DNA from: Gottfriedia acidiceleris
Lineage (GTDB): Bacteria > Bacillota > Bacilli > Bacillales > Bacillaceae_G
Length of the DNA stretch: 64,000 nucleotides
Assembly: GCF_002128425.1 (NCBI RefSeq)
Contig: NZ_NESS01000017.1
Span: 1 to 64,000 of the forward strand
Direction of reading: 5' to 3'
Both the position numbers and the translations under genes were made by a program. How positions within the stretch are numbered: position 1 is the first letter of the stretch; every line of letters begins with the position of its first letter. A model generated the notes under the pieces. That model made no database searches. It had not been told where the DNA came from and saw only the letters and a program-made list of their open reading frames with translations. Below are positions 6,638 to 15,265 of the stretch, in pieces.

Positions 6638-7963
6638 TTAACTAGTTTTATCATCAGTTTCTGTTTTTTCTAAAAGCTTCTTTTGTTGTTCCATACAAAA
6701 TTCATTAAGTTTTTTGCATTCTTCCCTACATTCTTGTCTACATCTTTCAATTTCTTCTTCTCGTTTCTTTTCTCGTTCAACACGTAATTCAAATTCTCGG
6801 TCTCTTTCTTTTTGGTCGATTGGGGCAGTACTTGTATTTAGAAGTGGCACATTACCTCTCTCGATTGGCCCAATCCCCATTAAAGAACGCCATTCATTAG
6901 GAGTTAAAGAAGCTCGTTCTACCATAACTGAAAATGCTAATTTTGTTGCGATTGATGCAAATTCTAAGTTAGATGCTTCAAAAACGATCCGATTACCATT
7001 TTTTCGTTCCGCAGGAGTGAAGAATTTACGTGTAAATTCATTATTTAGCTGGATAATTAAAGGATTAATTACGGCTTCATTATACGTATTCCATTGATCC
7101 TCATTAAAAGTACTTTGAACTATATTTTCGTTCGTATTAAAAAAACTATAGATTCGTTTTATCGTACCATTCGTTCGTTCCGCTTCCGGTGTATAGTCAT
7201 TTGGTGATACTTGTTCTAAATCATACGTTGGCTCTGAAAAACCTGCTTTTACACCATCACCTGTAAATTTCATATAATTGTTTACAAATTCATTCGTATT
7301 CTTAATCATATCTTCTTGATCTAGAGTTTCCTTAAAGTTCAATAACCAATTCATAAAGCGATTGTTGCTTACATTTTCGACGATACTGTCATCTACAGAA
7401 TCAATCACTTCTAATAACGGAAGTAAAGGATCATATGGGGGCGTACCAAATAGGTCATTGCTATTAAAATCTTGTCTTAAATGAATGATATCGCTATATG
7501 GTAAAATTAGTACATTTTTAGTTTTGAATGTGAATTTTAAAAATATCAAACCTTGATTATTTTCGAGCACTTCCACTTTCGTACAAGGAATAGGAAAAAT
7601 AGCGGTTGGATATCCAAAATCATTTCGCTTTATAAAAGCAAACGCATTACTATTTAAGTCAAGCTGAGTTACCATTTTCTCTAAAAGTAATTGCCTAGAC
7701 ATAAATGGATTTGGTTCTTGAAGTACATTAAAAACCCAAGGATCAGGGTTTATCTTGCATTCTCTGTTATTTTCTCTAACATGGGTTACTTTTAGTTTTC
7801 CAATTGCATTGGCTTTAGGTCTAATACATGCCCTGATGACATCATTCTTAAATAATGTATCGCCTAATGTTAATTGGCCATCCCCTTCATCATTTAATAA
7901 CTCAAAAGAACTAGTGCTAGATTGAAAATTCATTTTTCCCATTATCCAGTCGATCAAGCCCAA
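6638..7963 (-). CDS. orphan phage portal protein, HK97 family
   Basis: A 441-residue protein of HK97-type portal organisation: N-terminal MGLIDWIMGK, an early segment about acquiring or lacking residues (NDVIRACIRPKANAIGKL), the DIIHLRQDFNSNDLFGTPPY / LLPLLEVIDSVDDSIVE block, and the late NEFTRKFFTPAER and TPNEWRSLMGIGPIERG motifs typical of portals. Portals form the dodecameric DNA-entry ring of tailed phages. No terminase, protease, capsid or tail gene adjoins it. The last ~60 residues are an Arg/Glu-rich coiled coil with several Cys (CRQECREECKK). The start is TTG with an AGGGGTGAT site 5 nt before. The frame is open over the full portal length, so it is not a decayed pseudogene by eye. 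Function outside a phage is unknown. Confidence 0.85.
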   Translation of the reverse strand: MGLIDWIMGKMNFQSSTSSFELLNDEGDGQLTLGDTLFKNDVIRACIRPKANAIGKLKVTHVRENNRECKINPDPWVFNVLQEPNPFMSRQLLLEKMVTQLDLNSNAFAFIKRNDFGYPTAIFPIPCTKVEVLENNQGLIFLKFTFKTKNVLILPYSDIIHLRQDFNSNDLFGTPPYDPLLPLLEVIDSVDDSIVENVSNNRFMNWLLNFKETLDQEDMIKNTNEFVNNYMKFTGDGVKAGFSEPTYDLEQVSPNDYTPEAERTNGTIKRIYSFFNTNENIVQSTFNEDQWNTYNEAVINPLIIQLNNEFTRKFFTPAERKNGNRIVFEASNLEFASIATKLAFSVMVERASLTPNEWRSLMGIGPIERGNVPLLNTSTAPIDQKERDREFELRVEREKKREEEIERCRQECREECKKLNEFCMEQQKKLLEKTETDDKTS

Positions 7964-8138
7964 TTTACATCACCCCTAACGTAGAGGGCCGTAGGTAAAT
8001 TTTATAAAGGTATATTATTTTATTCTTTTAAAATTCTCATATGCTCCAAATCGGTAATGAATTATTAGATTTTTTTAATTTTCTCTATTTTAAAATATGA
8101 GTAAACAATTTAGTTTATTCCTGAAAGTAATCACATAC

Positions 8139-8170
8139 AAAAAAGCCCCTCAAACATATTGCTGAGGGCC
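8139..8170 (-). terminator. terminator of glnL
   Basis: Minus strand: GGCCCTCA - 10-nt loop - TGAGGGGC followed by TTTTTTG, 15 bp after the glnL stop. The segment 7964-8138 upstream of the portal gene is AT-rich and holds no other feature I can support. Confidence 0.8.
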
Positions 8171-8184
8171 TAATAATATTTAGT

Positions 8185-9117
8185 TTAATATCTTTCAACT
8201 AAAAGCTGTTTAGATTCAAAGTATAAAACTTGTATAAATTTCTTTGCATTAATTCGAGTATGTGTTGATGAAGTCAATGATGCTTGCTTCAATTCACTCA
8301 TTCTTTGACGAACTGTTTCAAAATCAAAAAACTTAGAAGCATAGTTTTCGAATTTAGGGTTCGCAAAATCTGTTAGTCCTATTGATGCCATATGGTTTAA
8401 TGATTGATAGATTGCTCTACGAACTCTTTGTTCAGATGATTTCCTTTCCCGCTCAACGTCTTCGCTAGAATTTACAATTCCTAGCTTTTTTAAACTGATG
8501 TGAGTGTATATATCCTTTAAAGTAGGAAATCCTGCCTCTAGACCAAAATTCGTTTCGTATTCATATAAGTAATTGAGCATATCCAGCAAATCCTTGCTCC
8601 CATTTTCTCCAGCTATGCCTAGCTCCGATAATAGAACCTGTCCCCAGTCCGTAATTTTCTTTTTATCAGACATTGGCTTATGTTGATTTATTGAATTTAC
8701 ATCAAAAACATTACTTAATGACTTTTGAATATCAAGAATCGACCGCTCTAGTCGAATTCGCTCCAAAACCTTTCTAACGACCGAAATCACTTCAATTTTA
8801 TTCAATGGCTTAGTAATGTAATATTCAATACCAAAAGAATACGCTTCTCCAATTAATTCTTTCGATTCAACTTGTGAAATCATAATAATTTTTCCTTTGA
8901 ATGAAGGTCCCATTCTACGAATTGTCTCTATACCGTCCTGGAGGGGCATTAATAAGTCTATAAATAAAATATCTACATGATTTATTTCAAGCGTATTTGC
9001 ATCTAAAAAGTAGCCATCTTCCGCCTCACCAACAACTTCTCCTAACTCTTCATCTTCTATAATTTGAGACAACATCGATCGAAAGACTTCATCATCATCT
9101 GTGATATAAAAATTCAT
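8185..9117 (-). CDS. glnL: GlnL-type response regulator
   Basis: A 310-residue response regulator. The receiver domain spans about 1-120 with acidic pocket D7-D9, phosphoacceptor D54 in FIDLLMP, and K103. The C-terminal half is the YcbB/GlnL-type DNA-binding domain, with SSEDVERERKSSEQRVRRAIYQSLNHMA and the closing region VLYFESKQLLVERY. The closest remembered relative is B. subtilis GlnL (YcbB, 314 aa), which activates glsA-glnT. The gene overlaps the end of the kinase gene by 4 nt, so the two are translationally coupled. The position behind maeA suggests control of dicarboxylate or acidic amino acid use rather than glutamine; that is inference. Confidence 0.85.
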   Translation of the reverse strand: MNFYITDDDEVFRSMLSQIIEDEELGEVVGEAEDGYFLDANTLEINHVDILFIDLLMPLQDGIETIRRMGPSFKGKIIMISQVESKELIGEAYSFGIEYYITKPLNKIEVISVVRKVLERIRLERSILDIQKSLSNVFDVNSINQHKPMSDKKKITDWGQVLLSELGIAGENGSKDLLDMLNYLYEYETNFGLEAGFPTLKDIYTHISLKKLGIVNSSEDVERERKSSEQRVRRAIYQSLNHMASIGLTDFANPKFENYASKFFDFETVRQRMSELKQASLTSSTHTRINAKKFIQVLYFESKQLLVERY

Positions 9118-10472
9118 AAATTCACCCTTTCTAGGACGAGAACTTCAATTGGTAGTCGGATCGTAAAAATACATTCACTCTCTTTTTGACTGAGAATAAC
9201 TTCTCCTCCCAATTCTTCTGCCATTTCTTTGATATAGGATAAACCAATTCCTGTAGATGGGGTTCCATCATCACTATATTTAGAAGTAAATCCAGGTTTA
9301 AAAATAAGCTTCATATATTTTGACGGAACTCCAGGGCCATTATCAATAACCTTACATTCAATCCAATCTTCAACTCTTTCTATTGATAAGAGAATTTTCC
9401 CTTTATCCTCTATAGCTTCAACTGCGTTCGCAACTAAGTTATTAATAAATGATAGCATTAGATAAATATGATAGTGCGGATGTTGTCCCTTTATTTGAGA
9501 AACAAACTCAATTTTCTTTCCAAGCATGCCTGCATATTTTTGATTAATTCGGACAATCATTGTTACTAAATCATTTACACTCATATATTCAGGTAAACTT
9601 TCACTTGTAATAAGTTTAGAAAGTCCCGCGAAAATTCTTTGGTTATCCTTTTTTATTTCATGTACCTCTCCTGCGATCCTTAGAGATTTGTTCCCCCAAT
9701 TTTCAATTGGAACTCCTAAATCCTGTTTATACTTACTCATGTCTCGATATAAATTGTAGGATTCTTTTGTTATCGTTTCGGCATTTTGTAGCGTTTTTTT
9801 CAAATATACAGACTCTACATACAAATTAGATAAATGCATAAGCATATTTTCATTCTCTTTACGAGTTTGTGATTCCTTCAGTTTTAGCTCGTAAAGTTTC
9901 ATCATATTGATAAATGCTAATACAAAAAAGCTTCTAAACACAGCAATAATAATAATTTTGTTTAACTCTTCTACAGTCAGTGTAGATCCCATTCCATATA
10001 GTTGAAGTATTAATTCGATTAAGCTAGAAGTGATCTCAATCGTAATACCGAATATCCCTATTAGCAAAGGATGCTGAAACCGATTCACCTTTATTAAATA
10101 AAATAAAACGGAATATGAAAAATAATATAAGAAAGTAGGAAATCTAACCGAAAAAGATGAAGCAAGATTAAAATCTGACAATACTAACCAATCTAGTCCA
10201 ACACGGAATACAAAGACAGATATGCCTATTAACAGCCCTATTACAACAGAATGATAATTCCTAAAATACAATAAAGAAAAGAAGAATATAGGGGTTCCAA
10301 AACTCACGCGAAATATATTATCAAATGGATGAAAGTTCAGTTCACCCGCTATCGGAACAAGAACCATAAGTGCAATAACAATCCAAAAATCTTTACTTTG
10401 CAGTCCTTTAGATTTCAAATCCGTCACTTCCTGATTTTTGCTACTAGTATATCGCCTTGTTGTTATTAACAC
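9114..10472 (-). CDS. glnK: GlnK-type sensor histidine kinase
   Basis: A 452-residue kinase: about six membrane helices in the first ~190 residues, a coiled-coil linker (about 195-240), a DHp helix with phosphoacceptor His near residue 271 (GEVHEIKKDNQR), and a HATPase_c domain with N box NNLVANAVEAI, G1 DNGPGVP and G2 STGIGLSYI. The HExKKD type of acceptor and the pairing with a GlnL-type regulator place it with B. subtilis GlnK (YcbA); it is not the PII protein GlnK. The GTG start has GGAGG 6 nt upstream. There is no obvious extracytoplasmic sensor domain, so sensing may be by the membrane part. Confidence 0.82.
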   Translation of the reverse strand: MLITTRRYTSSKNQEVTDLKSKGLQSKDFWIVIALMVLVPIAGELNFHPFDNIFRVSFGTPIFFFSLLYFRNYHSVVIGLLIGISVFVFRVGLDWLVLSDFNLASSFSVRFPTFLYYFSYSVLFYLIKVNRFQHPLLIGIFGITIEITSSLIELILQLYGMGSTLTVEELNKIIIIAVFRSFFVLAFINMMKLYELKLKESQTRKENENMLMHLSNLYVESVYLKKTLQNAETITKESYNLYRDMSKYKQDLGVPIENWGNKSLRIAGEVHEIKKDNQRIFAGLSKLITSESLPEYMSVNDLVTMIVRINQKYAGMLGKKIEFVSQIKGQHPHYHIYLMLSFINNLVANAVEAIEDKGKILLSIERVEDWIECKVIDNGPGVPSKYMKLIFKPGFTSKYSDDGTPSTGIGLSYIKEMAEELGGEVILSQKESECIFTIRLPIEVLVLERVNL

Positions 10473-10503
10473 AATGTTCCTCCAAACTACTAAATTTCAT
10501 AAG

Positions 10504-10535
10504 AAAATACAGCTTGATGATACAAGCTGTATTTT
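10504..10535 (-). terminator. hairpin between maeA and glnK (partial terminator)
   Basis: A perfect 13-bp stem, AAAATACAGCTTG / CAAGCTGTATTTT, with a 6-nt loop. On the minus strand it is followed by TTTTCTTATG, a weak T run, so it may only partly stop transcription coming out of maeA before glnK. On the plus strand the T run is longer. Confidence 0.65.
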
Positions 10536-10541
10536 TTATTT

Positions 10542-12236
10542 TTATATAGTAACCAATTCTTTTGTCGCTTTAATAGGTCGATAAGCAGGCTCCCACATTG
10601 CGTTTCGTACAGCTTGCTCAATATCGTCGTGTACTACTCGAGCTACCCCGTCTGCAACTGCTGCTTTTGCTACTTCAATCGCAACTACTTCTGAAATTGT
10701 ACGTAGATTTTCGATTTGAGGTAGTAAAGGTGCGCCTAATTTACTTACATCGATCATTTCCGCTACAGCTTCTGCAGCCGCTGCAAACATTCCATCTGTA
10801 ATAATACTTGCGCGTGAAACATTTGTTCCGAGTCCTAAGCCCGGGAAAATAAGAGCGTTATTTGATTGACCAATTACATAAACCGTTTTGTTATATGTTA
10901 CTGGAGCAAAAGGACTTCCTGTTGCTACCAGTGCTCTTCCTTCAGTCCACTTAATTAAATCAGAAGGTTTTGCTTCTGCAAGTGGTGTAGGATTTGACAT
11001 CGGTAAAATTACAGGTCTTTCAACATGTGCTGCCATATCTTTCACAATCTCTTCTGTGAATGCACCGGCAACAGTTGAAGTACCAATTAAGATAGTAGGA
11101 TGAACTTGGCTTACAACTTCTGCTAAGCTTGCACCTGATTTATTTTCTTCAGTTGGACGCGCATACGGTTGTTGGAAGTCGAACAATCCTTCCATATCCT
11201 CTGAAAGCAATCCATTTCGGTCTATGCACCAAAATCTGCGGTTTGCTAATTCGAATGAAAGACCTTCACGTACCATTGCATCACGTACTTGATCTGCAAT
11301 TCCAATACCAGCTGCTCCTGCACCGAATACAACTACTCGATGTTCACTTAATGGAATACCAGATGCATTCACTGCTGCTAGCACAGCGGCAAGTGATACT
11401 GCTCCTGTACCTTGAATATCATCATTGAAAGTACAAACTTGGTGACGGTACTTATCTAATATATTTCGTGCATTTTTAGAACTAAAATCCTCCCAATGTA
11501 GTAATGCATTTGGGAATTTCTCTACAGCAGTTGTTACAAACTTATCAATGAACGCATCATATCGACTATCGCGAACGCGAGGATGACGGTTTCCAACATA
11601 AAATGGATTATTTAGTAGCTCTTCGCGATCAGTACCTACATCTAAAACGACTGGCAATACTCGTGCAGGATCAATACCTGCAGCAGCTGTATATACCGCT
11701 AATTTACCAATTGCGATATTAATACCGCCAACTCCCCAGTCACCAATTCCTAATATGCCTTCACCGTCAGTAATAACGATTAAATCAATTTCGTCTGCAT
11801 TTGCACCATAATTATCAAATGCTTGTACAATACCATCCTCTTCATTAATAGATAGATACAAACCACGAGGTCTTCTATATTCATGACTATAACGTTGAAT
11901 TGCTAAACCAACTGTTGGCGTATAAACAACCGGAAGCATTTCTGGTAAGTGATCAGTTAGTACTCGATAAAATAATGTTTCATTACGATCATGTAAAGCT
12001 GATAATGCAACATTTTTATGCAAATCAGTAGGTTGTGACGAGAATTGCGCGTAAGCTCGTTTAGCTTGCTCTTCAAGCGTCAGTACAGCTGGCGGTAATA
12101 ATCCTGTTAAACCTAGTTCGTTTCGTTCCTCTTGAGTAAATGCAACTCCTTTATTAAGCATTGGCACACCTAATAATTCGGCACCTCGCAAGGTAGTCTC
12201 CACTTCTCCATTCGAACCTACCTTGAATTTATGCAT
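10542..12236 (-). CDS. maeA: NAD-dependent malic enzyme
   Basis: A 564-residue malic enzyme of the long SfcA/MaeA type: oxidative decarboxylation of L-malate to pyruvate. Motifs seen are [20 protein letters not shown] (substrate domain), [14 protein letters not shown], the metal-binding [11 protein letters not shown], and the nucleotide fold [13 protein letters not shown]. The ATG at 12236 gives [13 protein letters not shown] and has a GGGATGGGAT purine-rich site; an upstream in-frame start would run through a terminator hairpin and is rejected. E. coli MaeA has 565 residues. It lies downstream of gltP-aspA but is separated from aspA by a terminator and a repeat. Confidence 0.93.
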   Translation of the reverse strand: MHKFKVGSNGEVETTLRGAELLGVPMLNKGVAFTQEERNELGLTGLLPPAVLTLEEQAKRAYAQFSSQPTDLHKNVALSALHDRNETLFYRVLTDHLPEMLPVVYTPTVGLAIQRYSHEYRRPRGLYLSINEEDGIVQAFDNYGANADEIDLIVITDGEGILGIGDWGVGGINIAIGKLAVYTAAAGIDPARVLPVVLDVGTDREELLNNPFYVGNRHPRVRDSRYDAFIDKFVTTAVEKFPNALLHWEDFSSKNARNILDKYRHQVCTFNDDIQGTGAVSLAAVLAAVNASGIPLSEHRVVVFGAGAAGIGIADQVRDAMVREGLSFELANRRFWCIDRNGLLSEDMEGLFDFQQPYARPTEENKSGASLAEVVSQVHPTILIGTSTVAGAFTEEIVKDMAAHVERPVILPMSNPTPLAEAKPSDLIKWTEGRALVATGSPFAPVTYNKTVYVIGQSNNALIFPGLGLGTNVSRASIITDGMFAAAAEAVAEMIDVSKLGAPLLPQIENLRTISEVVAIEVAKAAVADGVARVVHDDIEQAVRNAMWEPAYRPIKATKELVTI

Positions 12237-12280
12237 GTTATCCCATCCCTTTTCTATATTTTTATCTTTTTTAGTTAAGC

Positions 12281-12300
12281 AAAAAAGGGCTTTTCGCCCT
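12281..12300 (-). terminator. terminator/attenuator in front of maeA
   Basis: Minus strand: AGGGCGAAAAGCCCT followed by six T. It is a compact GC-rich stem with a GAAA-type loop, 156 bp past the aspA stop and only 45 nt before the maeA start. Either it ends the gltP-aspA transcript or it regulates entry into maeA. No strong promoter is visible between it and maeA. Confidence 0.75.
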
Positions 12301-12332
12301 TCACTTTGCAATTAATAATTGTCAGACTGATT

Positions 12333-12449
12333 AAAAACCACTTATCTTTCAATGTACGACGCCAGAAGCGGCGCTAAAGTTGCATAAATAGCAGTATAAG
12401 CACCGAAAAACAGGCGAGGCAACATAGAAAGTGAGCGTTTATCAGCAGT
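12333..12449. repeat. dispersed repeat, copy B, behind aspA
   Basis: The core 12341-12437 matches the repeat behind cwlD (3680-3753); this copy has an extra internal hairpin (GCGCCGCTTCTGGCGT on the minus strand). It is flanked by direct repeats GACTGATT at 12325-12332 and 12450-12457, which look like target-site duplications. It begins 7 nt past the aspA stop codon. No ORF. Confidence 0.55.
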
Positions 12450-12456
12450 GACTGAT

Positions 12457-13893
12457 TTATTGACGTTCTAAAAGAACTGCACCAGCAATACCAGGGTGAG
12501 TCATTTCAAATGGATCTAAAATTAAATCAAGCTCTTCTTCTGATAATACATCGTATTTTAAGCAAAGTTCACGAATTGGCTTTCCTGTTAGGATTGCTTC
12601 TCTCGCTATTCTTGCAGCAACTTCATAACCAATATGTGGATTAACCGCTGTGATTAGACCAACGCTCTTTTCTACATATTCTTTCATTCTGTCTTCATTT
12701 GCTTCAATTCCTTTTAAACAATTATCAGTAAATGCACGGAATGCATTATTCATAATGTTAATTGATTGAAGTAAATTAAATACTAGTACAGGCTCCATAA
12801 CGTTTAATTCTAATTGTCCTGCTTCAGACGCTAAACAAATTGTATGATCATTACCGATTACTTGGAATGCAACTTGGTTAATAACTTCTGCCATTACAGG
12901 GTTTACTTTACCTGGCATAATAGATGAACCAGGTTGACGTGCTGGTAATGAAATTTCACCAAGTCCTGCACGTGGACCTGAAGCCATTAAACGTAAATCA
13001 TTCGCAATTTTAGACATATTCATCATACATACTTTTAGAGCAGCCGATACTTCTGTGTAAGCATCAGTATTTTGAGTAGCGTCAACAAGATGCTCAGCTC
13101 CAACAAGTGATAAGCCGCTAATTTCAGCAAGATGCTTAACAACTAATTCAATGTAACGAGGATCTGCATTTAGACCTGTTCCAACCGCTGTAGCTCCCAT
13201 ATTTACTTCATATAAGTGCTGACGAGATTGTTCGATACGTTTTATGTCACGACCAAGTACTCGAGAATATGCTTCGAATTCTTGTCCTAAACGAATTGGT
13301 ACTGCATCCTGTAAGTGAGTACGGCCCATTTTAATAACATGGTCAAATTCTTTTGCCTTTAATTCAAATACATCACGCATATAATTTATTGTATTTAATA
13401 ATTTATCTAACATATTTAAAGTCGCGATATGAATTGCAGTTGGGAATGCATCATTTGTAGACTGCGACATATTTACATGGCTATTTGGACTAATACAGAA
13501 ATAGTCACCTTTTTCTTTACCTAGTATTTCAAGTGCACGATTCGCAATTACTTCATTTGCATTCATGTTCATTGATGTACCTGCGCCACCTTGAATAGGG
13601 TCAACAATGAACTGGTCATGCCATTTACCTTCAATAATTTCTTGAGCAGCCTCTGCAATTGCATTACCATTTCCCTCATAAAGACGTTTTGTTTCCACAT
13701 TAGCAAGTGCAGCTGCCTTCTTTACAATTGCTAAAGCTTTAATAAGCTCTTCGTGAATTTTATAACCAGTAATCGGAAAATTTTCAACTGCGCGTAATGT
13801 TTGGACACCATAATAAGCATCTGCTGGAATTTCTTTTTCCCCTAAAAAATCTTTTTCGATTCGTATGTTTGGTTTAATTTCAGTAGCCGCCAT
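12457..13893 (-). CDS. aspA: aspartate ammonia-lyase (aspartase)
   Basis: A 478-residue member of the aspartase/fumarase superfamily. Seen are the substrate-loop signature GSSIMPGKVNPVMAEV, PNSHVNMSQSTNDAFPTA, and the early GGAGTSMNMNANEVIANRA block. The full length and the E-P-V-L-V-F-N-L motif fit aspartase (L-aspartate to fumarate plus ammonia) rather than fumarase; the neighbouring glutamate/aspartate transporter agrees. B. subtilis has the equivalent ansB. It follows gltP by 18 bp with a ribosome binding site in the gap, so the two are an operon. Confidence 0.92.
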   Translation of the reverse strand: MAATEIKPNIRIEKDFLGEKEIPADAYYGVQTLRAVENFPITGYKIHEELIKALAIVKKAAALANVETKRLYEGNGNAIAEAAQEIIEGKWHDQFIVDPIQGGAGTSMNMNANEVIANRALEILGKEKGDYFCISPNSHVNMSQSTNDAFPTAIHIATLNMLDKLLNTINYMRDVFELKAKEFDHVIKMGRTHLQDAVPIRLGQEFEAYSRVLGRDIKRIEQSRQHLYEVNMGATAVGTGLNADPRYIELVVKHLAEISGLSLVGAEHLVDATQNTDAYTEVSAALKVCMMNMSKIANDLRLMASGPRAGLGEISLPARQPGSSIMPGKVNPVMAEVINQVAFQVIGNDHTICLASEAGQLELNVMEPVLVFNLLQSINIMNNAFRAFTDNCLKGIEANEDRMKEYVEKSVGLITAVNPHIGYEVAARIAREAILTGKPIRELCLKYDVLSEEELDLILDPFEMTHPGIAGAVLLERQ

Positions 13894-13911
13894 TTGTTTT
13901 TTCTCCCATCT

Positions 13912-15183
13912 TTACGCAACTTTAGATTCCTTAACAGAATTAATATATTGTTGCGCTTTATCTTTATCGTATTCGCCTTCCCATTTCGCCATCGTAATAG
14001 CTGCCAATGAGTTTCCTAATACATTTACTGCAGAACGAACCATATCTAAAATACGATCAATACCTGCAATTAATGCGATTCCTTCTAAAGGTAATCCCAT
14101 TGAACCTAGTGTAGCCAGTACAACTACGAACGATGCACCAGGAACACCAGCCATACCTTTTGATGTCAGCATTAGTACAAATAACAATGTAATCTGCTCC
14201 ATAAAAGACATGTGTACATTATACATTTGAGCGACAAATAATGCAGCAAGAGCTTGATAAATCGCTGAACCTGTTAAGTTAAACGAGTACCCTGTCGGTA
14301 TAACAAAAGATACTATTGCTTTTGGACAACCCATTTGCTCCATTTTTTTCATAATGTTTGGAAGTACTGCTTCCGAACTTGCTGTTGTAAAAGAAAGAAT
14401 CAGCTCTTCCTTTAAAATCTTCATAAGTGTAAAAATATTCGTCCCTGTCATTTTAGCATTAATACCTAAAATAACAATAGCAAAAAATGCCACAGTTACA
14501 TAAACAGCTAATACTAGTTTACCAAGTGGTAATAATGTACTTACACCAAACTTTGCAACTGTTACAGCAATTAACGCGAATACCCCAAACGGAGCAGTTT
14601 TCATAACTTGATTTGTAACCCAAAACATCGCTTCTAAAACGCCTTCGAAAAATCCAAGAACAGGCTTTCCTTTATCTCCAATCGCTGCTACACCTAAACC
14701 GAATAAAACAGAGAAGAAAATAATCGGTAATAGATCACCTTGTGCCATAGATTCAAACACGTTTTTTGGGAAGATATGAACGATTGTTTCTGCAAAGCCA
14801 CTTTGTTGAGTTGCAGTTGCTGTTTGTTCATAAGCTGAAATATCACCTTTTTGTAGATGGCTCATATCTACGCCTGTACCTGGGTGGAATAAATTCGCTG
14901 CAAGCAATCCTATTCCAAGCGCAATTGTCGTAATGATCTCAAAATAAAGAAGTGTTTTTCCTCCAAGTTTCCCTAACTTCTTTATATCGCCTACACCTGC
15001 TACGGCAACTACAAGTGCTGAAATTACAATTGGCATTACAATCATTTTAATTAAATGAATAAAGATATCACCAATCGGTTGAATATAAGATATTGCCGTT
15101 TCATTTCCGTATACTAATGCTCCTACAACTATACCTAATATAAGAGCAACAAAGATTTGCGTAGCTAATCCAAATTTCTTCAT
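13912..15183 (-). CDS. gltP: GltP-type glutamate/aspartate:proton symporter
   Basis: A 423-residue membrane protein of the dicarboxylate/amino acid:cation symporter family (DAACS). The C-terminal transport core is clear: a Ser-rich FTTASSEAVLPNIM re-entrant loop, SFVIPTGYSFNLTGSAIYQA, TSKGMAGVPGASFVV and AGIDRILDMVRSAVNVLGN. It resembles E. coli GltP more than DctA by these motifs. The ATG at 15183 has AAGGGGG 7 nt upstream; a start nine codons earlier falls inside the cre site. It is the first gene of gltP-aspA. Transport of aspartate, glutamate or C4-dicarboxylates cannot be separated by sequence. Confidence 0.9.
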   Translation of the reverse strand: MKKFGLATQIFVALILGIVVGALVYGNETAISYIQPIGDIFIHLIKMIVMPIVISALVVAVAGVGDIKKLGKLGGKTLLYFEIITTIALGIGLLAANLFHPGTGVDMSHLQKGDISAYEQTATATQQSGFAETIVHIFPKNVFESMAQGDLLPIIFFSVLFGLGVAAIGDKGKPVLGFFEGVLEAMFWVTNQVMKTAPFGVFALIAVTVAKFGVSTLLPLGKLVLAVYVTVAFFAIVILGINAKMTGTNIFTLMKILKEELILSFTTASSEAVLPNIMKKMEQMGCPKAIVSFVIPTGYSFNLTGSAIYQALAALFVAQMYNVHMSFMEQITLLFVLMLTSKGMAGVPGASFVVVLATLGSMGLPLEGIALIAGIDRILDMVRSAVNVLGNSLAAITMAKWEGEYDKDKAQQYINSVKESKVA

Positions 15184-15195
15184 ATAAATCCCCCT

Positions 15196-15209
15196 TGTTA
15201 ACGCTTTCA
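15196..15209. promoter_or_regulatory. catabolite response element (CcpA site) before gltP
   Basis: TGTTAACGCTTTCA matches the cre consensus TGWNANCGNTNWCA at every position. It lies between the promoter and the gltP ribosome binding site, a place where CcpA would act as a roadblock. This predicts glucose repression of gltP-aspA. Confidence 0.8.
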
Positions 15210-15236
15210 AACATTTAAGTTAAATGCTTAACTAAT

Positions 15237-15265
15237 TCTATATGCAAACCTACAAAACAATACAA
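15237..15265 (-). promoter_or_regulatory. candidate gltP promoter
   Basis: Minus strand: -35 TTGTAT (15260-15265), 17-bp spacer, -10 TATAGA (15237-15242). An alternative is -35 TTGCAT (15242-15247) with 17-bp spacing to TTTAAC (15219-15224), which would put the TTTTGT array directly upstream of the -35, in the position expected for an activator. Confidence 0.5.

Noticed and set aside
6638-7963. Prophage or satellite-phage island around the portal gene
   Set aside because: No integrase, terminase, capsid, lysis or attachment-site repeats found in flanking sequence; only the portal itself is phage-like.
12236-12311. 25-residue N-terminal extension of malic enzyme
   Set aside because: It would be translated through the terminator hairpin at 12281-12300; the ATG at 12236 has a purine-rich site and fits the family length.
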